Source of the DNA: an uncultured Eubacterium sp.
Lineage (GTDB): Bacteria > Bacillota > Clostridia > Lachnospirales > Lachnospiraceae
Assembly (NCBI GenBank): GCA_910578975.1
Contig: CAJTRZ010000003.1
Coordinates: 138,580 to 202,579 of the forward strand
DNA: 64,000 nt
Direction: 5' to 3'
Made by a program: the position numbers and the translations under genes. The notes beneath the pieces were generated by a model. That model saw only the letters and a program-made list of their open reading frames with translations. It had not been told where the DNA came from and made no database searches. Positions 40,453-49,750 of this stretch are shown piece after piece; position 1 is the stretch's first letter, and every line of letters begins with the position of its first letter.

Positions 40453-41445
40453 TCATCCACCACCTAAAATCGGTAAATCATATTGAAACAATACCTCATT
40501 AATTTCAAAAATATTATAGTTCCCCTCTTTTATAAAATATGACACAACCACATCAAATTTTGAACAATGAGAAAATGCAAATCCTGCTGTCTCCAGCAAT
40601 CCTTTCGTCTCTTCCAGCGATAATTCCAATGCAATGGCAAAACAAAATACTGTTTTTTTACTAGGTGAATAATCCCCATTCCGTCTAATTTTTGAGAAAA
40701 GCTTTCTGTCAACATTTGCTTTTTTATATGTCTGGGCATCTGTCATGCCCCTTTCGTCAATTAACCGTAAAAGCATTTCTGAAAAACTTTCACCGCTCTT
40801 ATTCATTAGGGCATCTAAACTTTCACCTCTATTGTTATAAAATTCACTGTCTGGGAAGTCTGTTTTTGCGTCCTTATAATCTCTCTCTTTAACAGGAAGA
40901 TTTTCATCATTTGTTTCTACATAGTGTTCATCTATATATTCATCTACCGAACCAAAAATTTCTTTACTAATTTCGAATACTTTTTTATCATAAACAACCA
41001 GATACACCGTCATATCATTTTCTTTCAGAAAATCTTCAATAGCACTCTTTGCAACTATTAGTGCCTCGTTTTTAGGATAACCACAAAACCCCGATGAAAT
41101 CAACGGAAAAGCAATAGATTTCAGTTCATATTGTCGGGCTAATTTTAAAGACTCTGTATATGCACTATACAGCATCTCCCTCTCATTCCACTTTCCTCGT
41201 TTCCATACCGGTCCTACTGCATGAATAATATATTTTGCGGGAAGGTGAAATCCGTCTGTGATTACTGCTTTTCCCAACTCACAAAAACCTAATTCCTCAC
41301 ACGCTCTTGTCAATTCCTCCTCACCTGCTGCACGATATATTGCCCTGCTGGTACCACTTCCCTGCACTAAATTGGCATTGGCTGTATTTACTATTGCATC
41401 TGCCTGTACCTTTGCTATATCCTCTCGAATAATTAAAAACGACAT
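40453..41445 (-). CDS. Macro domain protein with C-terminal regulator-like domain
   Basis: Start at 41445 (330 aa) with AAGGGG upstream. Residues 1-150 are a macro domain: ADAIVNTANANLVQGSGTSRAIYRAAG binds ADP-ribose, and PLISSGFCGYPKNEA is the second loop. Residues about 205-330 form a helical domain (YKKANVDRKLFSKIRR... PSKKTVFCFAIALELSLEETKGLLETAG) that looks like a helix-turn-helix or receptor-like partner often fused to macro domains in Firmicutes. Likely ADP-ribose or O-acetyl-ADP-ribose sensing or hydrolysis. Confidence 0.88.
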   Translation of the reverse strand: MSFLIIREDIAKVQADAIVNTANANLVQGSGTSRAIYRAAGEEELTRACEELGFCELGKAVITDGFHLPAKYIIHAVGPVWKRGKWNEREMLYSAYTESLKLARQYELKSIAFPLISSGFCGYPKNEALIVAKSAIEDFLKENDMTVYLVVYDKKVFEISKEIFGSVDEYIDEHYVETNDENLPVKERDYKDAKTDFPDSEFYNNRGESLDALMNKSGESFSEMLLRLIDERGMTDAQTYKKANVDRKLFSKIRRNGDYSPSKKTVFCFAIALELSLEETKGLLETAGFAFSHCSKFDVVVSYFIKEGNYNIFEINEVLFQYDLPILGGG

Positions 41446-41523
41446 CTTATACCCCTTGTACACTTTTATCTTTTAGTCATACATAATATTTTACCACCAC
41501 CTATTATAAAAATCCACACTAAC

Positions 41524-41561
41524 AAACAGCAGACTATTCCTTAATGAACAGTCTGCTGTTT
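41524..41561 (-). terminator. Terminator after GH16 gene
   Basis: AAACAGCAGACT and AGTCTGCTGTTT form a 12-bp stem. It closes the secreted-protein operon before the macro-domain gene. Confidence 0.7.
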
Positions 41562-41589
41562 ATTGTATTACACAGGAAATCCCTCACAT

Positions 41590-43359
41590 CTAATGTTTGA
41601 CTTTAACCTTTTTTATTTTACTCCATGAAGAATAATATTTTTTCTTTTTTACAATTTTATAAGCTCTAACTTTTACATAATATATTCTTTTTGCTTTTAA
41701 CTGTTTTATGGTACATCTCCACTTTTTTGTATGTATCGTTTTATATTTTTTTATGCTTTTATTTGTCGCATACCGTATCTGATATCTCTCCGCCCCACGG
41801 ATTTTCTTCAGTTTTATTTTTATTGTTTTTCCTTTATTACTTCTTTTGACAGAAACTATTTTTGCCTTTGTCTTTACAAATTGAGAAATTATATCCTTGT
41901 CTTTTGAAGTCTTTTTTTCACTGTTATTGTCAGGTCCTTTTGTTGTCACTGGCAGAACCGTAGTGATAGTCTGGGTTGAATCAACAATCGGTTTTGTTGG
42001 GATTTCTTCCAATACCTCTGCTATTCCAACAAAAGATGCGTCATACATCTTGATTGTAAGACTTGTATCGGCTGGCAGATATTCTCCACCAATCCTTCCT
42101 CCCATCTCTACAATCATGTCTACCTTTCCATCATATTCCTTACTTATTGTTACACTCTCAGAAAACTTATAAGGTCTTCCTGCCTGAAGGAAAATTGTAT
42201 AATTGGCAAATACATCTTCTTCCGGGTCTTCACCAAGAACTTTTACACTAATATATTTGTCCATATCAGACATAAAGGTACATTTATATTGATATGTATT
42301 TCCCGGAATACAATCAATATCTGTCATCGACGCACGAATAACTCTTCCTTTTATTCCCAAATACTCTATATTAGCCGTAAAGCCTTTTGCATCTATGCTG
42401 TTTCCTGTTCCTTTTACAACTGCTGTATTATAGAATATATTCCACGGCCCCTCATATTCAATTACATTTCTAGTTTCCGTCTTTTCCGGTATCACAATCG
42501 GTAATTTTTCATTTACTCCTGTTCCCTTTATTATGTTTTTCTGTGATTTTTTCTGCCACACTCTTACATAATCTACTTCCATCGTCACAGGAAACTTTGA
42601 ACTGTCAACCGTAAATCCCGGCCACTGCCCTCCGATTGCCAGATTCAGTATGATAAACTGTTCTTTTCTGAACTCACCCATATACCCATCTGTAATGTCC
42701 TCTTTGTAAAAAACAGTTCCATCCACCATCATCTTAATCTCAGTTTCTGTCCATTCCATGCCATATACATGCCACTGTGTCCGGTCGAAACCATCTGATA
42801 CTATACTTTCTGAATTTCTACTACTGTCTCTTTTTCCTTCCCCATACCAATGCAGTGCGCCATGAGTATAATTCTGGGTATTAATGGCTTCCATAATATC
42901 AATCTCTCCGCACCGTGGCCAGCCTATTTCACTATGGTTTCCACCTAACATCCAAAATGCCGGCCATGCTCCCTGAAAACTAGGAAGTTTCATTCTTGCC
43001 TCAATCTTTCCATATCTGAATTCTGCTTTATCTCTGGTATTAATTCTACCTGATGTATAACCTTTTCCACCATAACTTCTTCTCAAGCCTTTAATTTTCA
43101 ATGTTCCATTACTGACCTCTATGTTTTCTGTGCTGTCACGATAATATTGAAGTTCCTGATTTCCTCCTCCATCGCCATTTTCTTCTACATTCCAAATACT
43201 TCTATCCAATGAATTTCCTAAAAAATCATCTTCCCATACCAGCAAATATTCATCATCTGCCCTTACCTTTTCCACGTGGGTTATTAAACTACTTATATAC
43301 CCAGCTACAAAAAATAGTATTACAATATTTATGCTTATTTTTTTTAAACTTTTCTTCAT
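41590..43359 (-). CDS. Secreted GH16 endo-beta-glucanase
   Basis: Start at 43359 (589 aa) with GGAGAG upstream; an earlier ATG at 43425 is less likely. Signal peptide in the first 35 residues. GH16 catalytic domain at about 40-270 with LVWEDDF at its start, the active site GEIDIMEAI (two Glu and an Asp), and HWYGEG. Residues about 300-450 resemble a CBM4/9-type carbohydrate module. A Thr linker and a Lys-rich Fn3-like domain (KIRGAERYQIRYATNK...) end the protein. It would cleave beta-1,3 or mixed-linkage glucans at the cell surface. Confidence 0.92.
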   Translation of the reverse strand: MKKSLKKISINIVILFFVAGYISSLITHVEKVRADDEYLLVWEDDFLGNSLDRSIWNVEENGDGGGNQELQYYRDSTENIEVSNGTLKIKGLRRSYGGKGYTSGRINTRDKAEFRYGKIEARMKLPSFQGAWPAFWMLGGNHSEIGWPRCGEIDIMEAINTQNYTHGALHWYGEGKRDSSRNSESIVSDGFDRTQWHVYGMEWTETEIKMMVDGTVFYKEDITDGYMGEFRKEQFIILNLAIGGQWPGFTVDSSKFPVTMEVDYVRVWQKKSQKNIIKGTGVNEKLPIVIPEKTETRNVIEYEGPWNIFYNTAVVKGTGNSIDAKGFTANIEYLGIKGRVIRASMTDIDCIPGNTYQYKCTFMSDMDKYISVKVLGEDPEEDVFANYTIFLQAGRPYKFSESVTISKEYDGKVDMIVEMGGRIGGEYLPADTSLTIKMYDASFVGIAEVLEEIPTKPIVDSTQTITTVLPVTTKGPDNNSEKKTSKDKDIISQFVKTKAKIVSVKRSNKGKTIKIKLKKIRGAERYQIRYATNKSIKKYKTIHTKKWRCTIKQLKAKRIYYVKVRAYKIVKKKKYYSSWSKIKKVKVKH

Positions 43360-43433
43360 AAACTCTCCATAACTTAAAGTGGGAAGAATATAATAACCTC
43401 TATACTCTTCCCACTTATTTTTCAAGAAAACTC

Positions 43434-44564
43434 TTATTTCTTTATCTGAACCTTCTTAGCCTTACTCCATTTTCCATATCCTGCACGATTATATGCACGT
43501 ACAGAAACCTTGTAAGTTTTATTTTTCTTTAGATGTTTTAATGTAATGTTCAATTTTGATGTGGTCCTTTTGATTGTGACCTTTCCTGTAACAGCGCGTA
43601 CCTGATATTTTGTAGCTCTGGCAACTTTTTTCCATGTTGTTTTTATCTTTTTGCCTTTCAGATTTTTTACTGCCTTCACTGAAACTTTCGCTGGTCTTTC
43701 TACTTTCGTTGTTATTTTATTATCTGTTTCATGATTACATGTACAAGGCTGAATTACAATATTGTTTCCATTTCCTGTCGGTGTTTCTACAACAGGTACC
43801 TCTGTAGTCGGCTCTTCATAGGCAGTTGAAACTACATTCAAATTGTTAAATGTTAATTTTCCTCCTGCGTTTACATTTTCTGTTGTTCCTGGTGCAAAAC
43901 AGTATTTCTTTATAATACTTTCTGGCATAAGTTTAATCAATGATGAAGAGGATACGGAATATGAATATGCATAAGAACCATAAGCAATTTCAATCATTAC
44001 TGTATCACCTTTGTAACTCTCTGGAACTGTAAACTTTCTGTCAAATTTCAATGTTCCATTCGCAGCAACTCTCACCGTTGTAAATAAGAATATATTATCT
44101 GTATCTCCCTCTATACCACTATCTACTGTAACGGTGACATTTTTTTCTGTAGGATTTCCCACCTCTGATTTCATTTCATTTTCTAAATCAAACGTTAACT
44201 GATATGTACTCTTAGGTTCCACCTTCATAGTAGTATAGGAACGAAGCTGATATGGATTATCTGACCAGCCATCAGCATACGGCCATGCATCATCCGGCAT
44301 TTCATCTACTCCATACCAATTCCTTTGCCATCCCGTAATTGAAATATCTGCCGTAAATCCAGCTGTGTCATTTGCTTTTACCTTTGTTGCTGCAATCAGT
44401 ACATCATTTGCCTCATATGGATCATGAACATGTGTCCACTCCCCTGTTAATAAATTATCATCTGCTTTTACACAATTTGAAGTGATTCCCACTCCTAATA
44501 ACATTGCAACCATTAATACTAACGCTGTCATGGATGCAATTCCTCTTTTGAATTTTCTATTCAT
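43434..44564 (-). CDS. Secreted carbohydrate-binding-like protein with Fn3-like tail
   Basis: A 376-aa protein with a signal peptide (1-35, MTALVLMVAMLLGVGIT). Residues 40-250 form a beta-sandwich with GEWTHVHDPYEANDVLIAAT, LTFDLENEM and FDRKFTVPESYKGD, recalling CBM4/9 modules. A linker TEEPTTEVPVVETPTG leads to a C-terminal Lys-rich Fn3-like domain similar to that of GH16. No catalytic residues are seen. It is likely to bind beta-glucan beside the GH16 enzyme, in the same operon with a 74-base gap. Confidence 0.82.
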   Translation of the reverse strand: MNRKFKRGIASMTALVLMVAMLLGVGITSNCVKADDNLLTGEWTHVHDPYEANDVLIAATKVKANDTAGFTADISITGWQRNWYGVDEMPDDAWPYADGWSDNPYQLRSYTTMKVEPKSTYQLTFDLENEMKSEVGNPTEKNVTVTVDSGIEGDTDNIFLFTTVRVAANGTLKFDRKFTVPESYKGDTVMIEIAYGSYAYSYSVSSSSLIKLMPESIIKKYCFAPGTTENVNAGGKLTFNNLNVVSTAYEEPTTEVPVVETPTGNGNNIVIQPCTCNHETDNKITTKVERPAKVSVKAVKNLKGKKIKTTWKKVARATKYQVRAVTGKVTIKRTTSKLNITLKHLKKNKTYKVSVRAYNRAGYGKWSKAKKVQIKK

Positions 44565-44602
44565 ATCATTACCTGACCTTTCTTTATAACATCCTTATGA
44601 AA

Positions 44603-46147
44603 CTATTTCCTTGTAATCTTCTTTACTTTTGACCATTTTCCATATAATTTCTTATTACCTGCATCTAATACATATGCTCTTACTCTGACAAACAACTGTT
44701 TCTTTCCTTTTAGTTTCTTTGCCTTAACTGTCACTTTAACTTTTTTTACTACTTTTTTAACAAGTGCCTTTTTATTTTTATCAGCGTCTTTTTTTGCTTT
44801 ATAAATTGCTACCTGATATCCTTTTGCTCCGCGTATCTTTTTGAAAGAAAGTTTTACCTTTGAAGAAGATTTTTTCTTAGATGTTACTTTTGTAACCTTT
44901 CCCTGTGCCGGAGCAGTAACTTTCACTTCTGGTGCTCCTGTCGTTTCCTTTACTCCTGACGCTGTTGTTACTTGTGGCGTTGTCTTCTCTGACGGTGTTG
45001 TCTCTTCCGATGGTGTCGTTTCTTCCGACGGTGTTGTCTCTTCCGATGGTGTTGTCTCCTCTGAAGGTGTTGTCTCCTCTGAAGGCGTTGTCGCTTCCGG
45101 TGGTGTTGTTTCATCTTCCTGATTAAACTTTGCATTAAAACTAAATTTTGTTCCTGTAGGTAATCCTGCAAGGTTCATATAAATATTTGGATAATCTGTT
45201 TGTAAAGAAATAAATTGGAATGTAATTGTATGCGTTCCCTCTTCAATAGTTATTGGATCATTATTATCTCCTGCTATTTGGAATACAAGACTGCCTTCTT
45301 TATTTGATGTATAACTGAATTCTACATCATATGTATTTCCCTTTACCAATGGTCCGAATGCTCTCTTATCCTTTAAAATTCTTGCCTGCAAAGACCAGTC
45401 TGCACCACTATTATTTAAAACTTCCAGTTCCAGACCAAGATTTGTAGCATCAACCGTACCTGCCTTATATTTCATTGAATTCTTTCCACCTGCAAATGCC
45501 TGCCAAGGGTCTGTATCTCTCCACTCTTCACTAACTGTATATTCATATCCTTCTGCATCTGCTGTAGGTGCTTCTGTTGTAATTTCTTCAAAATCATCTT
45601 TTATTGTAATTTCTGTAAACTCAAACAATGTATCTGACTCAACATCCATCATATCCATAAGAATAACCGCATTTGTAGCAGATGCAGTAAATAATCCTGT
45701 TACTATATTTTCCCCTTCTGAATATTCCTGCATTGTTTTCTTTGAATTGGACACATTTTCCTTTGTGTAAAATGTTCCTGCCTTACTTGCAGTAAACTTA
45801 ATTGAGTACTGATACTGTACTGTTGGCACCATACCGCTAAATTGTGGAGTTACTACCTGAATCCCCCACTCTGATCCTGAGGTCTGTTCAACATACAGTG
45901 TAAAATTATCTGTCAATGAAGTTCCACCTTTAAAAGAACCTGACCCCACTGTACCACCTGCTCCTCCAAAATATAACTGCCATTCTGTTCCTTCTGGCTT
46001 ATGCAGATCTCTAGTATTATCAATCGCTATCATATCCTCTGGAACTGCTCCACTGACCTTTGCCTGATAGCCTGTCATCCCTGCAAATACCATTACAATC
46101 GAACAAACACAAGCTACTACCTTTTTCATTTTTTTGTTAAGTTTCAT
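44603..46147 (-). CDS. Secreted protein with two CBM-like domains and Thr-Pro-Ser-Glu repeats
   Basis: Start at 46147 (514 aa) with GGAG upstream. Signal peptide 1-33 (VVACVCSIVMVFAGMTGYQA). Two similar beta domains at about 40-190 and 210-350, each with a GSEWGIQVVTP/GADWSLQARIL-like core. A linker of six-residue TTPSEE repeats (near 355-400) leads to a Lys-rich Fn3-like domain. First gene of the three-gene secreted operon with GH16, so a role in glucan capture is likely. No enzyme motif. Confidence 0.82.
   Translation of the reverse strand: MKLNKKMKKVVACVCSIVMVFAGMTGYQAKVSGAVPEDMIAIDNTRDLHKPEGTEWQLYFGGAGGTVGSGSFKGGTSLTDNFTLYVEQTSGSEWGIQVVTPQFSGMVPTVQYQYSIKFTASKAGTFYTKENVSNSKKTMQEYSEGENIVTGLFTASATNAVILMDMMDVESDTLFEFTEITIKDDFEEITTEAPTADAEGYEYTVSEEWRDTDPWQAFAGGKNSMKYKAGTVDATNLGLELEVLNNSGADWSLQARILKDKRAFGPLVKGNTYDVEFSYTSNKEGSLVFQIAGDNNDPITIEEGTHTITFQFISLQTDYPNIYMNLAGLPTGTKFSFNAKFNQEDETTPPEATTPSEETTPSEETTPSEETTPSEETTPSEETTPSEKTTPQVTTASGVKETTGAPEVKVTAPAQGKVTKVTSKKKSSSKVKLSFKKIRGAKGYQVAIYKAKKDADKNKKALVKKVVKKVKVTVKAKKLKGKKQLFVRVRAYVLDAGNKKLYGKWSKVKKITRK
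44990..45110. repeat. 18-bp tandem repeats encoding TTPSEE
   Basis: Near-identical 18-bp units (GGTGTTGTCTCTTCCGAT and variants) repeat through the linker region. Prone to copy-number change. Confidence 0.75.
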
Positions 46148-46495
46148 ATTCCGTTCTCCTTCCTTAACTTTTATATTATATTGACATTTATAAAATGTCT
46201 TAACCTGTATAAACACAGGATTTTGCTCTTACTATCTTTATATATAATTTGTTTTTTAACCGTTCCATAATTTATTTTATTATAATTCTTTTAGCTGTAT
46301 ATTTGGTCGCATGTAATGCGACAAATTTACATATTCATTTCAACGCAAATCACCAGGTTTATCATATAATCGAGTAGGCTGACTCCTACTCGATTACGCA
46401 AACGAACATCTCGAAGCACAGCTTCTCGTTGTTCTTACGCCCGACATATGATATTTTGTGCAAGCACAATATTGCTTGCCAGGTTTTTGCTACAA
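46148..46495. other. Intergenic region with hairpins
   Basis: No gene seen. It contains GTCGCAT-GTA-ATGCGAC (46306-46322), an AATCGAGTAGG...CCTACTCGATT hairpin near 46372-46398, and a GAACA...TGTTC dyad with GAAGC-ACA-GCTTC inside near 46405-46436. Position suggests promoter and terminator elements between the secreted operon and tRNA-Gln. Confidence 0.5.
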
Positions 46496-46526
46496 AAAAA
46501 ACAGCAATGATTTCTCATTGCTGTTT
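46496..46526 (-). terminator. Terminator after tRNA-Gln
   Basis: AACAGCAATGA, GAAA and TCATTGCTGTT form an 11-bp perfect stem on the - strand, followed by T7. Confidence 0.9.
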
Positions 46527-46530
46527 TCAA

Positions 46531-46602
46531 CTGGCCCACAAGGATTCGAACCTTGAAATGCTGGAGTCAGAGTCCAGTGCCTTACCATTTGGCGATGGGC
46601 CA
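46531..46602 (-). tRNA. tRNA-Gln (CTG anticodon)
   Basis: 72 nt on the - strand. The acceptor stem TGGCCCA pairs with TGGGCCA, the anticodon stem-loop is CTGGA-CTCTGAC-TCCAG giving anticodon CTG, and the T arm is AAGG-TTCGAAT-CCTT. The discriminator base is G. CCA is not encoded. It reads CAG glutamine codons. Confidence 0.93.
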
Positions 46603-46686
46603 TTGTCTCGCGACAGAAAATATTCTATCACACTAGCTTGTATAATGCAAGCACTTTTTTCCATATAATCTCAAATATTGTCACCT

Positions 46687-47100
46687 CTATTGTAGTATTC
46701 TTTTTATTTTACTTTTTATTCGTCTGCTCCAAAAACTTTCACATATTTTCTTTGCATAATCTAACTGTCTCTTATCAGACATCTGTATTTCTTCATTATC
46801 AATAAACACAGACTCTGCCACACCGACAATCCAGGCAAAAGGGATTTTTTCTCTTAAAAATCTGTTATCCCCACAGATAATATAGTGGTCTTTTTTTACT
46901 TTCACTACTCTATGCAATACATATTCTCCTGTAGGACGCCTGAACAACGCAATATCATATTTGGATAATTGCCCCATCACTGGTACTACTTTAACCAAAT
47001 CTTTTCCCTGTCTGAGAAGAGGCATCATACTAGTACCCACTACAGTCGCTAAATGAAAACCATTCTTTGCAAGATTTTCTTCAATTGTTATTTTTTCCAT
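46687..47100 (-). CDS. S26 signal-peptidase-like (SipW-type) protein
   Basis: A 137-aa protein with VVGTSMMPLLRQG (catalytic Ser) near residue 21, KYDIALFRRPTGEYVLHRVVKV with His rather than Lys, and YIICGDNRFL. The His pattern fits ER-type S26B peptidases. The third gene of a cassette with PqqD-like and HprK-like genes. No membrane anchor is seen, so it may be a soluble relative that trims a small peptide. No precursor peptide is visible beside it. Confidence 0.8.
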   Translation of the reverse strand: MEKITIEENLAKNGFHLATVVGTSMMPLLRQGKDLVKVVPVMGQLSKYDIALFRRPTGEYVLHRVVKVKKDHYIICGDNRFLREKIPFAWIVGVAESVFIDNEEIQMSDKRQLDYAKKICESFWSRRIKSKIKRILQ

Positions 47101-47115
47101 ATCTACTCCAAAAAT

Positions 47116-47379
47116 TTATTCAATAATTCCTGGTTTCTTTAAAGTTTCTATAAAATTGTCTACATCTTTTGTAGCAGTTTCTTCATCAACTTCATAAGTT
47201 TCCAATACTGTAGCAAGCAATTCCTCTCTTGTAGTTCCTTCCACAAGTTTCTCCCACATCAACTCTCCTGTTTCATTGAGTTTTACCATTCCATTAAAAA
47301 TTTTACTAGCTGAGCCAATAGCAATTACCACAGCCTGTGTTCCCATCTTTTTTAAAATAAATCCTTCTCTGACTTTCAC
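47116..47379 (-). CDS. PqqD family protein
   Basis: I choose the GTG at 47379 (87 aa) with AAGGAG upstream, giving MKVREGFILKKMGTQAVVIAIG, the typical PqqD start; an ATG at 47418 has no good site. Fold features: GMVKLNETGELMWEKLVEG and LLATVLETYEVDEETATKDVDNFIETL. PqqD-like domains (RREs) bind leader peptides of ribosomally made natural products. It lies between HprK-like and S26-like genes. Confidence 0.85.
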   Translation of the reverse strand: MKVREGFILKKMGTQAVVIAIGSASKIFNGMVKLNETGELMWEKLVEGTTREELLATVLETYEVDEETATKDVDNFIETLKKPGIIE

Positions 47380-47425
47380 TAAAACACTCTCCTTATCCTG
47401 ACAAAACATGTTTCGCATAATTATC

Positions 47426-48130
47426 TTATTTCATTCCCTCATATGCTACTTTTGCTGCTTCTAATTCCATATTACATCCCATCTGATACATAGGAATCTC
47501 TTCCATAAGTCTATTCACATAATCCATTGTTTTCAGCAACCCTTGTGCATTTCTCGGACGATATATCTGATTCATCAACATTGGCAATGCATCGCCGCTA
47601 TCTATCTTACAAATATGATTTTGTTTGTCCTGATGCAAAAAACAAATTGCTTTCAATTTCGCATTTCTATTGTTAGAAATATGATGCTTTCCATCCCATG
47701 GTGTTCCATATGCATACACGCCATCTTTCTCAAATTTCAAAAGTGGCTTGTCATCATTTATCATAATAACATCATCACCAAAATATTCTCTCCATAAGCT
47801 GGTATGGGTAGATTTCCCTGTCCCACTTGGCGCTGTAAACAAGTAAGCATCTCCCTGATATTCCAATACGCTTCCGTGACACAACACTACATTATAATCC
47901 ACCACTTTTTCGCAGAATTTGCGATATACTGCAGTATGTTCCAAATAAGATTTTGAATATAAAATATTATCCTCTGCATGCTGTCTCTCATATTCCAAAT
48001 CATCATCTGTTGCCATAATTTCAAACAAAGGCTCTTCCTTAGAAAGATACTCCTCACAGACCTGTCCAAAATACTGTCCTCTGTATTTTACTAAAACCGG
48101 AATCCCTCCGAACTTATAAACATCTCTCAT
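47426..48130 (-). CDS. HprK-related ATPase/kinase
   Basis: A 234-aa protein with a P-loop APSGTGKSTHTSLWREYFG near residue 97, INDDKPLLKF (Asp-Asp) near 120, and YGTPWDGKHH near 135, as in HPr kinase-like or PEP carboxykinase-like proteins linked to PqqD genes. It follows a pattern of cassettes in Clostridia that tailor small peptides. Substrate unknown; phosphorylation of a peptide or a leader is an inference. Confidence 0.82.
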   Translation of the reverse strand: MRDVYKFGGIPVLVKYRGQYFGQVCEEYLSKEEPLFEIMATDDDLEYERQHAEDNILYSKSYLEHTAVYRKFCEKVVDYNVVLCHGSVLEYQGDAYLFTAPSGTGKSTHTSLWREYFGDDVIMINDDKPLLKFEKDGVYAYGTPWDGKHHISNNRNAKLKAICFLHQDKQNHICKIDSGDALPMLMNQIYRPRNAQGLLKTMDYVNRLMEEIPMYQMGCNMELEAAKVAYEGMK

Positions 48131-48208
48131 CTAAAACTCTCCAGTTATTAACTATTTATTATCTCAAATTTCTTAGTTATTAACTACACTCTCTGTTAAT
48201 TCTTTATA

Positions 48209-49540
48209 CTACTTTTGCCCCGCAAGGTAATTTGCAAACTGCTGTGCCGTTCTACCTGAAATACCTCCATGGCTTAATTCCCATTTATTGGCCTCAGCCT
48301 TAATCTCATCATCCGACAATATCACCCCTGCACGTTTACATAACTCTAATGCAATATCAAAATATTCTTTCTGTGTCGGTTTAGAATAATTAATCGTCAC
48401 GCCAAATCGGTTTACCAAAGAAAGCTTTTCTTCCATGGTATCGGACTGGTGCATTCCATTCTGTACTTTAACGTCACTTCTATCACTCCAGTTTTCCTTT
48501 ATCAGATGACGCCTGTTAGATGTAGCATAAATTAGTATATTTTCAGGTTTAGTTTCAACACCACCCTCGATAACTGCTTTTAAAAACTTGTATTCCACCT
48601 CAAAATCTTCAAATGACAAATCGTCCATATAAATAATAAACTTATAGTTTCTGTTTTTTATTGTGGCAATAACATTAGACAAATCTTTAAACTGATGCTT
48701 ATAGATTTCAATCATACGTAGACCTTTGTCATAGTACTGATTTACAATTGCCTTAATACTGGTAGATTTCCCTGTTCCACTGTCTCCAAATAAAAGACAG
48801 TTGTTTGCCTTTCTGCCTTCTACAAATGCCTCGGTGTTATCAATCAGTTTCTTCTTCTGAATTTCATAACCAACCAGGTCATCCAAAGTAACCTTGTCCA
48901 TATTGTTGATTGCTTTAAACCGAAATGGAGTCTCATCTGTGATACGAAATGCTTTATTTAAACCAAACATCCCCACTCCATAATCTTTATAAAATTCTGT
49001 CACAAATGCAAAGAATTCATTCTCGTCCTCTGCTACTTCCAGTCTCTTACTTAATGAACGTACTTTCTCACTTACATTTTTGTTGTACATAAGTTCCGGT
49101 TTTCCAATAGCCTGATAATTCTCTAACTGGCAAAAACAGTCAATTCCCAATTTATTTTCCATCTCTGAAAAGTCATAATGAAACAATGCCTGAAACTGTT
49201 TAAAATCATTCTTTGCAAAATGATTTACACTACCAACACTTGCACCAATTTTTTCGCATGTAATACTAAAAGGATTCTCATCAGTTATTAACAAATATGT
49301 CAAATAATTATGCCATAAATTATCATTAAAGCCATAATCTGTTGCAACCTCTAAAATTCGCTTTACCTGCTGGTATAAACGTGTAATAATCTCGCTTTTT
49401 TTATTTTCAGACAATTCCTGCTGTTCATCTGCCTGTTTATATTCTTTTATAATATCGCTTAACTCCATTAAAATCGAGTCCTTTGGCATATCACCAAATA
49501 TAATCAGTTTCGATACAATGTTGTACATTTTCAACCTCAC
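48209..49540 (-). CDS. DUF815 family ATPase
   Basis: A 443-aa AAA-type ATPase: DLVGYEIQKKKLIDNTEAFVEGRKANNCLLFGDSGTGKSTS (Walker A near 235-250), FIIYMDDLSFED (Walker B near 293), ATSNRRHLIKENW (sensor). The C-terminus is a helical lid (SHGGISGRTAQQFANYL). DUF815 proteins are widespread AAA relatives with unclear function, possibly as loaders or chaperones. It is the first of a - strand run with the PqqD cassette, 78 bases upstream. Confidence 0.88.
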   Translation of the reverse strand: MRLKMYNIVSKLIIFGDMPKDSILMELSDIIKEYKQADEQQELSENKKSEIITRLYQQVKRILEVATDYGFNDNLWHNYLTYLLITDENPFSITCEKIGASVGSVNHFAKNDFKQFQALFHYDFSEMENKLGIDCFCQLENYQAIGKPELMYNKNVSEKVRSLSKRLEVAEDENEFFAFVTEFYKDYGVGMFGLNKAFRITDETPFRFKAINNMDKVTLDDLVGYEIQKKKLIDNTEAFVEGRKANNCLLFGDSGTGKSTSIKAIVNQYYDKGLRMIEIYKHQFKDLSNVIATIKNRNYKFIIYMDDLSFEDFEVEYKFLKAVIEGGVETKPENILIYATSNRRHLIKENWSDRSDVKVQNGMHQSDTMEEKLSLVNRFGVTINYSKPTQKEYFDIALELCKRAGVILSDDEIKAEANKWELSHGGISGRTAQQFANYLAGQK

Positions 49541-49750
49541 ATTATGTAAATCTATTCTCTTTACTATATCTTCTTATATTATAAACATATTTCATAATAT
49601 GGCAAGTCAAAAGCATAGCGTTTAAGATTGCAACAAAAAATAACATAATAACAATACAAAACTAAAGTACTTTACATAGAATAACGTATTCGATAAAATA
49701 CTTTTAGAAAATCTAAAACTTTTTACTATTTATTGTACGGAGAACTTAAT

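Noticed and set aside
44841..45122. ORFs with Gly-Val-Val-Ser repeats opposite the TTPSEE linker
   Set aside because: They are reading-frame shadows of 18-bp repeats in the secreted protein gene.
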